Of a stretch of DNA of 64,000 nucleotides, positions 34,401 through 42,947 are shown one piece after another (position 1 is the stretch's first letter; each line of letters starts with the position of its first letter). Below the pieces are notes generated by a model, which saw only the letters and a program-made list of their open reading frames with translations, did no database searches and was not told where the DNA came from. The position numbers and the translations under genes were made by a program. Source of the DNA: Bacillota bacterium (lineage in GTDB: Bacteria; Bacillota; Clostridia; Christensenellales; SZUA-584); the NCBI GenBank assembly GCA_023406895.1, contig JAEXTV010000001.1:12729-76728 (forward strand), written 5' to 3'.

Positions 34401-34443
34401 TTGCTTTGCTTCCGATAAAAGAACTTGCGTGGTGTTTGAGAGC

Positions 34444-35121
34444 ATGACGGATGTTGATTATTCCAGACTGGAAAAAAGCATAGACTATACCTTCCATGAT
34501 AAAAAGCTTTTGAGAAGAGCCTTTATTCATGCGTCGGCGGATTTGGGAGAAAGCTATGAGAGGCTTGAGTTTTTGGGAGACGCAGTGCTTGCTCTCGCGG
34601 TGAGTGAGCATCTTTTTTTTGAAAAACCCGTTGATACCGAAGGTGAACTGACCAAGTGCCGTGCGGCGCTGGTTAACGAGACGGCGCTTGCGGAAGTGTC
34701 GCGCGGGCTTGAGCTGAGCGAATACTTTACGCTCGGGCGCGGTGAGCGCAATTCGGGCGGCGAGGATAAACCCTCGATACAAGCCGATGTGGTTGAGGCA
34801 TTGATCGGCGCGGTTTATGTAGACGGCGGCTTCGAAAGTGCCAAGAGTCTGGTGAACAGACTGCTGGAAAAAAGCTTTGAGACGGTGCTCTCGGGCGGCG
34901 GATTCCGCGATTATAAAACTCGCCTGCAGGAACACTATCACAAACAGGGAATCAGCGATATTAAATATATCGTTTATAAAGAAGAAGGCCCCCCGCACGA
35001 CAGGGTGTTTTATGTGAAGCTCGTTGTGAGCGGCGCGGAGGTGGCACAGGGACAGGGAAGGTCCAAAAAATTTGCGGAGCAGAAGGCGGCAAAAGCCGCT
35101 TTCCTCGATGCAGTAAAATAG
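34444..35121 (+). CDS. rnc: Ribonuclease III
   Basis: 225 residues. Catalytic signature YERLEFLGDAVLALAVSEHL, second metal site KPSIQADVVEALIGAVYVDGG (Asp and Glu), and the C-terminal dsRNA-binding domain DYKTRLQEHYHKQG to AEQKAAKAAFLDA. It cuts double-stranded RNA, including rRNA precursors. A frame extends back to 34384 through the hairpin, but ATG 34444 gives the usual N-terminus. Its RBS is weak (TTTGAGAGC), consistent with low expression. Confidence 0.96.
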   Translation: MTDVDYSRLEKSIDYTFHDKKLLRRAFIHASADLGESYERLEFLGDAVLALAVSEHLFFEKPVDTEGELTKCRAALVNETALAEVSRGLELSEYFTLGRGERNSGGEDKPSIQADVVEALIGAVYVDGGFESAKSLVNRLLEKSFETVLSGGGFRDYKTRLQEHYHKQGISDIKYIVYKEEGPPHDRVFYVKLVVSGAEVAQGQGRSKKFAEQKAAKAAFLDAVK

Positions 35122-35133
35122 GGGTGGTTATCA

Positions 35134-36372
35134 ATGCTTGATTATTCCAAAGTGAAGGCGGCAGACGAAGAAGTCTACAAGGCTATGATGGATGAGCTGG
35201 ACCGGCAGGAAAACAATATCGAGCTCATCGCTTCCGAAAACTTTGTGTCGGAAGCCGTGATGAACGCGATGGGGTCTCATCTGACCAACAAGTATGCCGA
35301 AGGGTATCCGGGCAAGCGGTACTACGGCGGCTGTGAGTTTGTTGACGTGGCTGAAACGCTCGCGATTGAGCGCGCAAAGAAGCTGTTTGGTGCGGAGTTT
35401 GCGAATGTTCAGCCGCATTCGGGCGCGCAGGCGAATACGGCGGTATATTTTGCGATGCTCGAACCGGGCGACACGATACTCGGCATGAGTCTCGCGCACG
35501 GCGGGCATCTCTCGCACGGCAGCCCTGTTAATATCTCGGGCAAATACTTCAATATCGTTCCTTACGGTGTGAATCAGGAAACAGAGCAGATTGATTATGA
35601 AGCCATGCGTGAGCTGGCGCTGCAGCATAAGCCAAAAATGATCGTCGCGGGCGCAAGCGCTTATCCGCGTAAGCTTGATTTTAAAAAGTTTCGTGAGGTG
35701 GCGGACGAGGTAGGCGCGCTGTTGATGGTGGATATCGCGCACATCGCCGGGCTCGTTGCGGCGGGTGAGCACGAAAGCCCGGTGCCTTATGCCGATTTTG
35801 TGACCACAACAACGCACAAAACGCTGCGCGGACCGCGCGGCGGTATGATACTCTGCAAAGAACAGTATGGTGCCGCAATCAACAAAGCGGTGTTCCCCGG
35901 CACGCAGGGCGGCCCGCTCATGCATGTGATCGCCGCAAAGGCCGTGTGCTTTCAGGAAGCGTTTTCGGATTCGTTCAAGAGCTATCAGCACCAGACTGTG
36001 CTCAATGCGAAGGCACTCGCCGACAGCCTTTCGGCAAACGGCATCCGGCTCGTATCGGGCGGCACAGACAACCATTTGATGTTGGTTGACCTGACGGCGC
36101 AGGGCATCACAGGCAAAGAGCTTGAGGCGCTGCTCGGGCTTGCGGGCATCACGGTCAACAAGAACGCGATACCGTTTGACACGCGCAGCCCGTTTATCAC
36201 AAGCGGGGTGAGAATCGGTACCCCCGCGGCAACGTCGCGCGGCATGAACGAAGCTGATATGAAAGAAATCGGCGCATGGATATCCGATGTGGTGTACCGG
36301 CGTGAAGCGGCGGTGGACGAGGTCCGCGCCAAGGTGAGAGCGCTGTGCGCCAAGCGCCCGCTCTACAAATAG
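35134..36372 (+). CDS. glyA: Serine hydroxymethyltransferase
   Basis: 412 residues. IELIASENFVSEAV, the block LTNKYAEGYPGKRYYGGCEF, DIAHIAGLVAAG and the PLP-lysine site TTTHKTLRGPRGG identify a bacterial SHMT. It interconverts serine and glycine with tetrahydrofolate and supplies one-carbon units. RBS GGGGTGG, 12 bases after rnc, so probably expressed from the plsX promoter as well. A terminator follows. Confidence 0.98.
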   Translation: MLDYSKVKAADEEVYKAMMDELDRQENNIELIASENFVSEAVMNAMGSHLTNKYAEGYPGKRYYGGCEFVDVAETLAIERAKKLFGAEFANVQPHSGAQANTAVYFAMLEPGDTILGMSLAHGGHLSHGSPVNISGKYFNIVPYGVNQETEQIDYEAMRELALQHKPKMIVAGASAYPRKLDFKKFREVADEVGALLMVDIAHIAGLVAAGEHESPVPYADFVTTTTHKTLRGPRGGMILCKEQYGAAINKAVFPGTQGGPLMHVIAAKAVCFQEAFSDSFKSYQHQTVLNAKALADSLSANGIRLVSGGTDNHLMLVDLTAQGITGKELEALLGLAGITVNKNAIPFDTRSPFITSGVRIGTPAATSRGMNEADMKEIGAWISDVVYRREAAVDEVRAKVRALCAKRPLYK

Positions 36373-36381
36373 CAGACATTC

Positions 36382-36411
36382 AAAAGCCCCTTAACCGGGG
36401 CTTTTTCTTTT
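36382..36411 (+). terminator. Terminator after glyA
   Basis: AAAAGCCCC/GGGGCTTTT stem (36382-36390 with 36397-36405), six-base loop and a T-rich tail. Confidence 0.92.
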
Positions 36412-37162
36412 CTTTGAACGGTGATTGAGAGGCAAAGAAGATATGTGGCTGAAAAGCCTTTTCCGGTTACGCTCATTAAGCCTGTACGCTGCTTTTATGA
36501 TTATGCGCGCCTGGATGTGATTCGCGTCAATAACGCAGAGAATCGGCGAAAAGATTCATTCATAGAACAAAACGAACTCGCCGATTCTCATGCCTCATAA
36601 TACCACCACTGGCCTTGGGAAAAGGTGAAGCTTAATACCAAATGGGACGGCAAGGCAATCGTTACTCGTGCTGACACCTCATCACGAACTTTTATCGCGC
36701 CCTCTGATGATTGCTCAAGGCAGGTTGGTGTCCGTCGCCGATAGGTGACTGGGGAGAGAAAATGGCTTAAAGCCCGTGATGATCGGCACTTCGTATTCAC
36801 CACCCTTATATGATAAACAATAAGCCAGAGCTTGCGCTCACGAAGCATCCTTTAAAAAGAAACTGCAGGTGAACGGCCTTCGCACTGTTGAGAAATGGTT
36901 TAGGTTTTTGAATACATGGCTTTCATTTGCGGAAATAAATACCATAATTATGTTTTCTCTCATTACAAACATAAAGCGATCATCACATTAATAAAAAACT
37001 GTACGTCATGCGTTGATACTGCATTTTTTAAAAAACAGCATGGGAGCATTCCCAAGAATACGATGCGGTGGGCCTCCTGCCGCTGTCATACTGTCAGACC
37101 CAAATTATGCAATCCGTGTTTAGAAAAATTGCAAAAATATACGAGATGCACCCAAAAACGAA
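36412..37162. other. 750-base AT-variable gap with a decayed repeat remnant
   Basis: No gene is supported. Around 36729-36758, on the minus strand, the sequence reads CAGTCACCTATCGGCGACGG, close to the CAGTCGCCTGTCGGCGACAG of the intact repeat at 42777-42796, so part of the gap is probably an old copy of that element. From about 36900 it becomes AT-rich, leading into the gdhA promoter. Confidence 0.45.
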
Positions 37163-37191
37163 TTGCGCCCCCGCTTTTTTTTTGATAGAAT
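37163..37191 (+). promoter_or_regulatory. Probable promoter of gdhA
   Basis: TTGCGC at 37163-37168, 17-base spacer and TAGAAT at 37186-37191 preceded by TGA. A TTTGTC/GACAAA inverted repeat (37226-37243) lies between it and the gene and could be an operator. Confidence 0.55.
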
Positions 37192-37270
37192 ACATCTGCG
37201 AAATTACATTTTTTATAAATACAATTTTGTCAATGCAGACAAATAAAATAAAAACCAAATAGGAGTACGT

Positions 37271-38605
37271 ATGAAGATTTTAGAAAAGACGATGCAAAAT
37301 GTCATCAAACGCAATCCGTCCGAACCGGAATTCCATCAAGCCGTCAAAGAAGTGCTTGAGTCGCTGGAAATGGTTGCAGAAAGACATCCTGAGTACGTTG
37401 AAGCCGGCATCTTTGAGAGAATCGTTGAACCTGAACGTCAGATCATGTTCAGAGTTCCGTGGGTAGACGACAATGGTAAAGTTCAAGTCAACAGAGGGTT
37501 CAGAGTTCAATTCAACAGCGCCATCGGCCCATACAAAGGCGGACTGCGCTTCCATCCTTCCGTGTATTTGGGAATAATCAAATTCTTAGGCTTCGAACAG
37601 ATTTTTAAAAATTCACTGACCGGTTTGCCCATCGGCGGCGGAAAAGGCGGCAGCGATTTTGATCCCAAAGGCAAATCAGACAGAGAGATCATGGCGTTCT
37701 GCCAGAGCTTTATGACAGAGCTTTCCAAGCACATCGGCGAAGATACAGACGTTCCCGCTGGCGATATCGGTGTTGGCGGACGTGAAATCGGCTTTATGTA
37801 TGGCCAGTATAAGCGCTTAAAGAATAACTTTACGGGCGTTCTGACAGGAAAAGGACTGACATGGGGCGGCAGCCTTGCGAGAAAGGAAGCAACAGGCTAC
37901 GGACTTTGCTACTTTGTTGACGAGATGATCAAAGCCAAAGGTAAATCATTTAAGGGTGCGACCGTCGTGATTACGGGCTCGGGCAATGTGGCCATTTATG
38001 CAGCCGAAAAAGTTGCAGAGCTGGGCGGCAAGGTTGTGGCTTTAAGCGATTCCAACGGCTACATTCATCACGCCTGCGGCATCGATCTGAATGCGGTTAA
38101 ACAGATTAAAGAAGTTGACAGAAAGCGTATCAAAGAATACACGAACTATCATGTCGACTCTATATACACCGAAGGCAACGGTATCGCCAGCATTAAGTGC
38201 GATATATTCCTGCCCTGCGCCACGCAGAATGAAGTTGACGAAAAAGCGGCTAAGATGCTGGTGGCCAATGGCTGCTATGCGGTGGGCGAAGGTGCCAATA
38301 TGCCCAGCACCCCCGAAGCCATCAAGGTTTTCCAGGATAACGGCGTGCTTTTTGCTCCCGGTAAAGCCGCAAACGCAGGCGGCGTTGCCACGTCGGCGCT
38401 GGAAATGTGCCAGAACAGCATGCGCTATTCCTGGACATTTGAAGAAGTGGATGCAAAGCTCAAGAATATCATGATCGGCATCTACAAGGCCAGCAGCGAA
38501 GCCGCAAAGGCTTATGGCCTTGAAGACAACCTTGTGGCGGGTGCCAACATTGCCGGCTTCCTCAAAGTGGCCGATGCGATGTATGCGCAAGGTGTTGCCT
38601 ATTAA
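37271..38605 (+). CDS. gdhA: Glutamate dehydrogenase (probably NADP-specific)
   Basis: 444 residues, the length of the small hexameric class. RVPWVDDNGKVQVNRGFRVQ, GPYKGGLRFHPSVYLGIIKF and the catalytic-lysine region PIGGGKGGSDFDPKGKSD, then DVPAGDIGVGGREIGFMYG and the nucleotide fold VVITGSGNVAIYAAEK. It assimilates ammonium by reductive amination of 2-oxoglutarate. RBS AGGAG. The coenzyme call rests on overall similarity to the NADP class. It is a single-gene unit ended by a strong hairpin. Confidence 0.96.
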   Translation: MKILEKTMQNVIKRNPSEPEFHQAVKEVLESLEMVAERHPEYVEAGIFERIVEPERQIMFRVPWVDDNGKVQVNRGFRVQFNSAIGPYKGGLRFHPSVYLGIIKFLGFEQIFKNSLTGLPIGGGKGGSDFDPKGKSDREIMAFCQSFMTELSKHIGEDTDVPAGDIGVGGREIGFMYGQYKRLKNNFTGVLTGKGLTWGGSLARKEATGYGLCYFVDEMIKAKGKSFKGATVVITGSGNVAIYAAEKVAELGGKVVALSDSNGYIHHACGIDLNAVKQIKEVDRKRIKEYTNYHVDSIYTEGNGIASIKCDIFLPCATQNEVDEKAAKMLVANGCYAVGEGANMPSTPEAIKVFQDNGVLFAPGKAANAGGVATSALEMCQNSMRYSWTFEEVDAKLKNIMIGIYKASSEAAKAYGLEDNLVAGANIAGFLKVADAMYAQGVAY

Positions 38606-38667
38606 GGGGCAGCTTCTGTTTCGAAATACTGTATTCCGTTGAAAAACGACGGCATCTATTTATGACG

Positions 38668-38715
38668 TTAAGGAAGCATCTTCCCCTGCATTGGGGAAGA
38701 TGCTTTATCCTTAAC
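38668..38715. terminator. Terminator after gdhA, symmetric
   Basis: A 12-bp perfect stem (38675-38686 with 38693-38704) extends after a small internal mismatch into TTAAGGA/TCCTTAA. The T-run is short, so it may work in both directions or mainly protect the mRNA end. Confidence 0.75.
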
Positions 38716-38740
38716 TTGGATACGTTATTTTGGTGATAAT
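38711..38740 (+). promoter_or_regulatory. Possible promoter of the ATP-grasp gene
   Basis: TTAACT at 38711-38716, 18-base spacer and GATAAT at 38735-38740; the -35 overlaps the arm of the gdhA terminator. Confidence 0.4.
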
Positions 38741-38772
38741 AAGCCGTAAGGCAAACGGTGCGGGAGGAAACA

Positions 38773-41319
38773 ATGAGTATACATGATCGTGTCAGTGCAG
38801 GAAGCAGCGGGATTGACAGAATGATCGACAACCTCCGTTTGGGGGATAATGTTGTTTGGAAGGTCGATTCTGTTCATAATTATAAAAGGCTTGTTCGGTT
38901 GTTTGTGTCTGCCGCGCTGGCGGATAACCGCAAGGTGGTTTATGTGCGGTTTGGCACCCATGAAGCGCTTTTGGACGAGGATATGCGCATCAACGTTCAT
39001 GAAATGGAAGCAGGCAAGGGCTTTGAGAATTTTACGACAGAAGTGTATCACATGATTGGTTTGGAGGGGAGAAAAACCTTCTACGTTTTTGACTGCCTGA
39101 CTGATCTGCTGGCTTGCTGGCATTCCGATGTGATGGTCAAAAACTTCTTTAAAATCGTCTGCCCGTTTTTATATGAGCTGGACACGGTCGCCTATTTTGC
39201 ACTGATGCGCAATGTTCATACGCTCGGGACCATCGCGGGCATCAGGGAGACCACACAGGTGCTTTTTGATGTTTTTCAAGCACAAGAGAATCTCTATATC
39301 CATCCTCTAAAGGTTTTCAACCGTTACTCACCGACCATGTTTTTGCCTCATTTGCTGCAGAATGAAGAGGTGCTCAGCATTACAAACAGCGCGGAAGCAG
39401 CAAGCCTGTTTTCTGATTTTGTCCATAAAGAAACGCGGCACGACTATTGGTACTCCATGTTTGCCGAGGCGGAAAAGGCGCTGGATCTTTGCAATGAAAA
39501 GAAAAATGAAATAAAGAGACGATTGATGTCGATGCTCATCGGCAATCAGTCAAGAATATTTGACCTTTGCGACAAGTATTTTTCTCTTGCCGATATTTTG
39601 GGAATTGCTTCGAGAGAAATCGGCACCGGTTTTATCGGGGGCAAGAGCGTGGGCATGCTGCTGGCGCGCAAGGCGCTGGAGATTGAGGATGCCGAGCGTT
39701 TTTCAAAATACATGGAACCGCACGATTCGTTTTATATCGGTTCCGACGTTTTTTACACGTACATTGTTCAGAATGATTGGTGGAAGCTGAGAACAAAACA
39801 AAAAACCCAAGATGGCTATTTTAAGTACGCGAAAGAGATCAAGGACAAACTGCTTCACGGCAAGTTTCCGGAAGATATTCAGGCACAGTTTATGCGGATG
39901 CTTGAATATTACGGGCAGTCACCCATTATTGTTCGGTCAAGCTCGCTGCTGGAGGACAACTTCGGCAATGCTTTTTCGGGCAAATACGAAAGCATTTTTT
40001 GTGTGAATCAGGGGACGCCGGAGGAAAGATACGACGCTTTTGAACAAGCTGTGCGAATTGTTTACGCCAGCACAATGGACGAAGACGCGCTCGCCTATCG
40101 CATGAACAGAGGGCTGTTTCATAATGACGAACAAATGGCGATTTTGGTTCAGCGCGTATCGGGAGACTATTACAACGATTATTTTTTCCCCCACATCGCG
40201 GGTGTGGGCAATTCTAAGAACCTGTATGTGTGGGACCAGAATATGGATGTGGATGCGGGGATGCTTCGCCTTGTCATGGGGCTCGGGACAAGGGCGGTTG
40301 ACAGAACATCGGGCGACCATGTGCGCATCGTCTGTCTCGATGATCCGCTTCGGCGTTCGCCGATGCATTCCGCAGATCAGAAGAGATTTACACAGCATCA
40401 TGCCGATGTGCTTTCGTTAAGCGAGAATATTTTAACGGAACGTAAAATAGAGGAACTGCTGGGCATTGATCTGAAAACGGATAAGAGCATTTTTTTCAAG
40501 CTCGATATCGAAACCATGAACCGGCTGCGTGAGCTGGGGTATGCGGACGTGAAACCGTCGTACATTTTGGATTTTAATAAGATGCTGGCGGAATCGGGTT
40601 TTGCGAAGCTTATGAGGGATATTTTGGCTTTGCTGTCAAAAATATATGATTATCCGGTTGATATCGAATTTACCGGCAATTTCACGCAGGATGGGCTCAA
40701 GGTGAATCTGCTGCAATGCCGGCCTCTTCAAACGAGAGGGCTTGGCAAATCGGTCAGCATTCCCAAAATTGCCGACATGAACGAGTGCTTCTTCTATTCG
40801 AACGGGAACTTCATGGGAGGGAACGTTCGGATGTCTATTGATCACGTCGTCATGGTGGATACAAAGGCTTACCTTGAACTGTCGGAACAGGAAAAGCATC
40901 TGGTTGCCAGACAAATCGGGAAAATCAATACGGCGCTCAAGGGAAAAAACGTGATGCTGATAGGCCCTGGCCGCTGGGGAACCACCACCTCTTCGATCGG
41001 TGTTCCCGTGCATTTCGCGGAGATATGTAATATGTCGGTGATTTGTGAAGTGGCAGACGAGGCCTTGGGATTTTTGCCGGAGCTTTCATATGGAAGCCAC
41101 TTCTTTCAGGATCTTGTAGAAATGCAGATATTTTATGTGGCTCTTTTTGCGGGCGAGAAAAATGTTGTTTACAACCCCCAATATATTTTGTCAAATAAAA
41201 ACCTATATCAAGATATATGTCCGTATGCCAAAAGCTTATCCGAAGTGATTTTTGTCTGCGAAACAAAGGCTTTGCAGATTTACTCTGATATTGTGTCGCA
41301 AAGAGTATTATGCAGGTAA
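38773..41319 (+). CDS. PEP/pyruvate-binding (PPDK N-terminal) domain protein with KaiC-like N-terminus
   Basis: 848 residues. Residues 1-200 look like a degenerate RecA/KaiC-type domain (GIDRMIDNLRLGDNVVW; YVFDCLTDLLACW) without a Walker A loop. Residues about 290-660 match the ATP-grasp domain of pyruvate phosphate dikinase/PEP synthase: GFIGGKSVGMLLARKALE, SPIIVRSSSLLEDNFGNAFS and LLQCRPLQTRG. The swivelling phosphohistidine domain and the TIM-barrel PEP domain are missing; a C-terminal region of about 190 residues has GPGRWGTTTSSIGVPVHF. It therefore cannot be a complete dikinase; a partial phosphoryl-transfer or nucleotide-sensing role is possible. ATG 38773 follows GGGAGG. Confidence 0.8.
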   Translation: MSIHDRVSAGSSGIDRMIDNLRLGDNVVWKVDSVHNYKRLVRLFVSAALADNRKVVYVRFGTHEALLDEDMRINVHEMEAGKGFENFTTEVYHMIGLEGRKTFYVFDCLTDLLACWHSDVMVKNFFKIVCPFLYELDTVAYFALMRNVHTLGTIAGIRETTQVLFDVFQAQENLYIHPLKVFNRYSPTMFLPHLLQNEEVLSITNSAEAASLFSDFVHKETRHDYWYSMFAEAEKALDLCNEKKNEIKRRLMSMLIGNQSRIFDLCDKYFSLADILGIASREIGTGFIGGKSVGMLLARKALEIEDAERFSKYMEPHDSFYIGSDVFYTYIVQNDWWKLRTKQKTQDGYFKYAKEIKDKLLHGKFPEDIQAQFMRMLEYYGQSPIIVRSSSLLEDNFGNAFSGKYESIFCVNQGTPEERYDAFEQAVRIVYASTMDEDALAYRMNRGLFHNDEQMAILVQRVSGDYYNDYFFPHIAGVGNSKNLYVWDQNMDVDAGMLRLVMGLGTRAVDRTSGDHVRIVCLDDPLRRSPMHSADQKRFTQHHADVLSLSENILTERKIEELLGIDLKTDKSIFFKLDIETMNRLRELGYADVKPSYILDFNKMLAESGFAKLMRDILALLSKIYDYPVDIEFTGNFTQDGLKVNLLQCRPLQTRGLGKSVSIPKIADMNECFFYSNGNFMGGNVRMSIDHVVMVDTKAYLELSEQEKHLVARQIGKINTALKGKNVMLIGPGRWGTTTSSIGVPVHFAEICNMSVICEVADEALGFLPELSYGSHFFQDLVEMQIFYVALFAGEKNVVYNPQYILSNKNLYQDICPYAKSLSEVIFVCETKALQIYSDIVSQRVLCR

Positions 41320-41388
41320 TCTGATTGCCGTAAGACAGTCGCCGCACAACACAGGCGGGCTTTTGTTTATTTCTGCTTCCTTAAGAAT

Positions 41389-41442
41389 TTTACACGGGCT
41401 TTACATGGCTTTGATTTGTCTTTTACAAAGCTCTTGTATACT
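41389..41442 (+). promoter_or_regulatory. PhoP box array and promoter of pstS
   Basis: Four hexamers begin exactly 11 bases apart: TTTACA 41389, TTTACA 41400, TTGATT 41411 and TTTACA 41422. This matches the TT(A/T/C)ACA direct repeats bound by PhoP in Firmicutes. A -10 TATACT at 41437-41442 follows nine bases after the last repeat, with no good sigma-A -35, as expected for an activated promoter. Confidence 0.82.
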
Positions 41443-41475
41443 CAGTCCAGATTTTAAATTCTTTAGGAGGAATAC

Positions 41476-42411
41476 ATGAAGAAAGTTAGTTTATTGGTGA
41501 TACTCGCGGCCATGATGCTTGTGGCGCTGGTCGGTTGCGGACAAGCCGCGTCCTCCCCGTCAGCTGAAAGCCCGGCTCCCTCGGCTGAAACAACGACTGC
41601 GGCGGCATCTTCGTCAGAAACGTCTTCTGCTGAGCCTGTGGTGCTCAACGTGGTCGGCTCCACATCGGTGGGCCCGGTTATCGAAGCTTTGGCTGAGAAG
41701 TACATTGCGGTTCATCCCAATGTCACGATTAACGTTCAGCAGCCCGGGTCGGGCGGCGGCGTGACAGCCACAGCGGATGGCAGCGCTGATTTGGGCATGG
41801 CATCCAGAAACTTAAAAGACGAAGAAACGGCGGCGACGCCGGATCTGCAGGCGCATGTGCTCTGCCTTGACGGTGTGGCGGTGATCGTGAACGCGGATAA
41901 CAAGGTGACGGAACTGACGGCAGAGCAGATTAAAAAGATCTTCATGGGCGAGATCACCGACTGGTCTGAAGTCGGCGGCGACAAGGGCCCGATCACGCTT
42001 TACTCCAGAGACGAGTCTTCCGGCACGCGCGAAGCTTTTCAGACACTGTTCCTTGGCAAAGACGATGCGGGCGAAGAAATCAAGATTGACGACAAGAAGT
42101 GCCTGATCGTCGATTCCAACGGCTCGATGGGCTCCTCCGTGGAGGGCGATCCGATGGGTATCGGCTATATGTCTCTCGGCCTTGCGCCGAACTATAAGGT
42201 CGCTTCCGTTAAGATCGACGGTGTGGAGGCGACAATCGAAAATCTGGTAGGGGGCACCTACAAGTACTTCCGAAACTTCAACCTGCTGACCCTCGGTGAT
42301 CCGGCGGGCGAAGTGAAAGCCTTCATGGATTACTGCATGACCGATGCCGAAGCGACGGCCTACATGGAAGGAAAGGGCTATGTGATGCCCTACGGTAAGA
42401 CCTCATCTTAG
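41476..42411 (+). CDS. pstS: Phosphate ABC transporter substrate-binding lipoprotein
   Basis: 311 residues. Lipoprotein signal peptide with lipobox LVGC (Cys21), then a Ser/Ala/Thr/Pro-rich linker (about 22-54) and the binding domain with VVGSTSVGPVIEALAEKY, QQPGSGGGVTA, YSRDESSGTREAFQTLF and DSNGSMGSSVEGDP. These loops cap phosphate. It delivers phosphate to PstCA at the membrane. RBS TTAGGAGG. Unusually it is separated from pstC by 1.8 kb containing repeats and an IS, and has its own terminator. Confidence 0.96.
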   Translation: MKKVSLLVILAAMMLVALVGCGQAASSPSAESPAPSAETTTAAASSSETSSAEPVVLNVVGSTSVGPVIEALAEKYIAVHPNVTINVQQPGSGGGVTATADGSADLGMASRNLKDEETAATPDLQAHVLCLDGVAVIVNADNKVTELTAEQIKKIFMGEITDWSEVGGDKGPITLYSRDESSGTREAFQTLFLGKDDAGEEIKIDDKKCLIVDSNGSMGSSVEGDPMGIGYMSLGLAPNYKVASVKIDGVEATIENLVGGTYKYFRNFNLLTLGDPAGEVKAFMDYCMTDAEATAYMEGKGYVMPYGKTSS

Positions 42412-42422
42412 ATTCCAATCAG

Positions 42423-42446
42423 GAGACGGCTAAAAAAGGCCGTCTC
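42423..42446 (+). terminator. First copy of the pstS terminator hairpin
   Basis: GAGACGGC/GCCGTCTC stem with an A-rich loop but without a T-run (TCAGG follows). A nearly identical hairpin with a T-run lies at 42602-42628, on the far side of a dispersed repeat. Confidence 0.65.
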
Positions 42447-42471
42447 TCAGGCTGCTGACAAAGTAACAAAT

Positions 42472-42577
42472 ATCATTCCGAGCGAGCGTAAGCGATCGAC
42501 TACGAAGTGGAGTGAAATCCCATGTTTAAAGCGTTTCAACATGGGATGCTCACGTCGCTACGCTCCTCAGCATGACA
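42472..42577 (+). repeat. Dispersed palindromic repeat family A, copy 1
   Basis: About 106 bases starting ATCATTCCG and ending CATGACA, with an internal hairpin ATCCCATGTT/AACATGGGAT. Other copies are at 53567-53677 (inverted) and 63722-63836 (same orientation). The size, palindromy and intergenic position fit a MITE- or REP-like element. Confidence 0.8.
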
Positions 42578-42601
42578 GGTAGGGGTTTTTCATCAAGCTG
42601 G

Positions 42602-42628
42602 GAGACGGCAAAAAAGGCCGTCTCTTTT
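42602..42628 (+). terminator. Second copy of the pstS terminator hairpin, with T-run
   Basis: GAGACGGC/GCCGTCTC stem (42602-42609 with 42617-42624), loop AAAAAAG, then TTTTCTTG. It duplicates the hairpin at 42423-42446. Confidence 0.82.
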
Positions 42629-42698
42629 CTTGTTATAAGAATACCCCATGTCATACCGGGAGTTCCATTTGCTATGTGAAGAATGGTGTTCTCAAAAG

Positions 42699-42806
42699 CC
42701 TTCTCCTAGAGGAGAAGGTGGTGCGAAGCACCGGATGAGGTGTCAATATCATAGTTATCACATGGCACACCTCATCAGTCGCCTGTCGGCGACAGCTTCT
42801 CCTCAA
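42699..42806. repeat. Dispersed palindromic repeat family C, intact copy
   Basis: Begins with an 8-bp hairpin-forming CTTCTCCTAGAGGAGAAG, then GGTGGTGCGAAGCACCGGAT, a central inverted repeat GATGAGGTGT/ACACCTCATC (42734-42743 with 42767-42776), and CAGTCGCCTGTCGGCGACAG followed by CTTCTCCTC. Related units are seen at 62008-62052, 62239-62282 and, decayed, at 36729-36758. Confidence 0.7.
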
Positions 42807-42908
42807 GTAAACACTGATTATCTCAATGTTTTGGTTAGTAAGGGCTTCGCCAGATATAAAATCGCATTATTTTATAGTCTAAAGCCCCCAATATCATCCC
42901 TTTTGTGG

Positions 42909-42939
42909 GGGGTAACTGCTTTTTGGGCGCAGTTACCCC
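42909..42939. terminator. Hairpin downstream of the transposase gene
   Basis: Perfect 11-bp stem GGGGTAACTGC/GCAGTTACCCC with a nine-base loop just beyond the transposase stop. It may be a terminator for, or shield against read-through into, the IS. Confidence 0.65.
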
Positions 42940-42947
42940 TCAGATAG

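Noticed and set aside
36588..36848. 86-codon minus-strand frame
   Set aside because: It lies over sequence resembling a decayed repeat and has no RBS or recognisable motif.
42648..42947. 99-codon plus frame beginning before repeat C
   Set aside because: It runs through the dispersed repeat and the IS tip; the reading frame is a by-product of their sequence.
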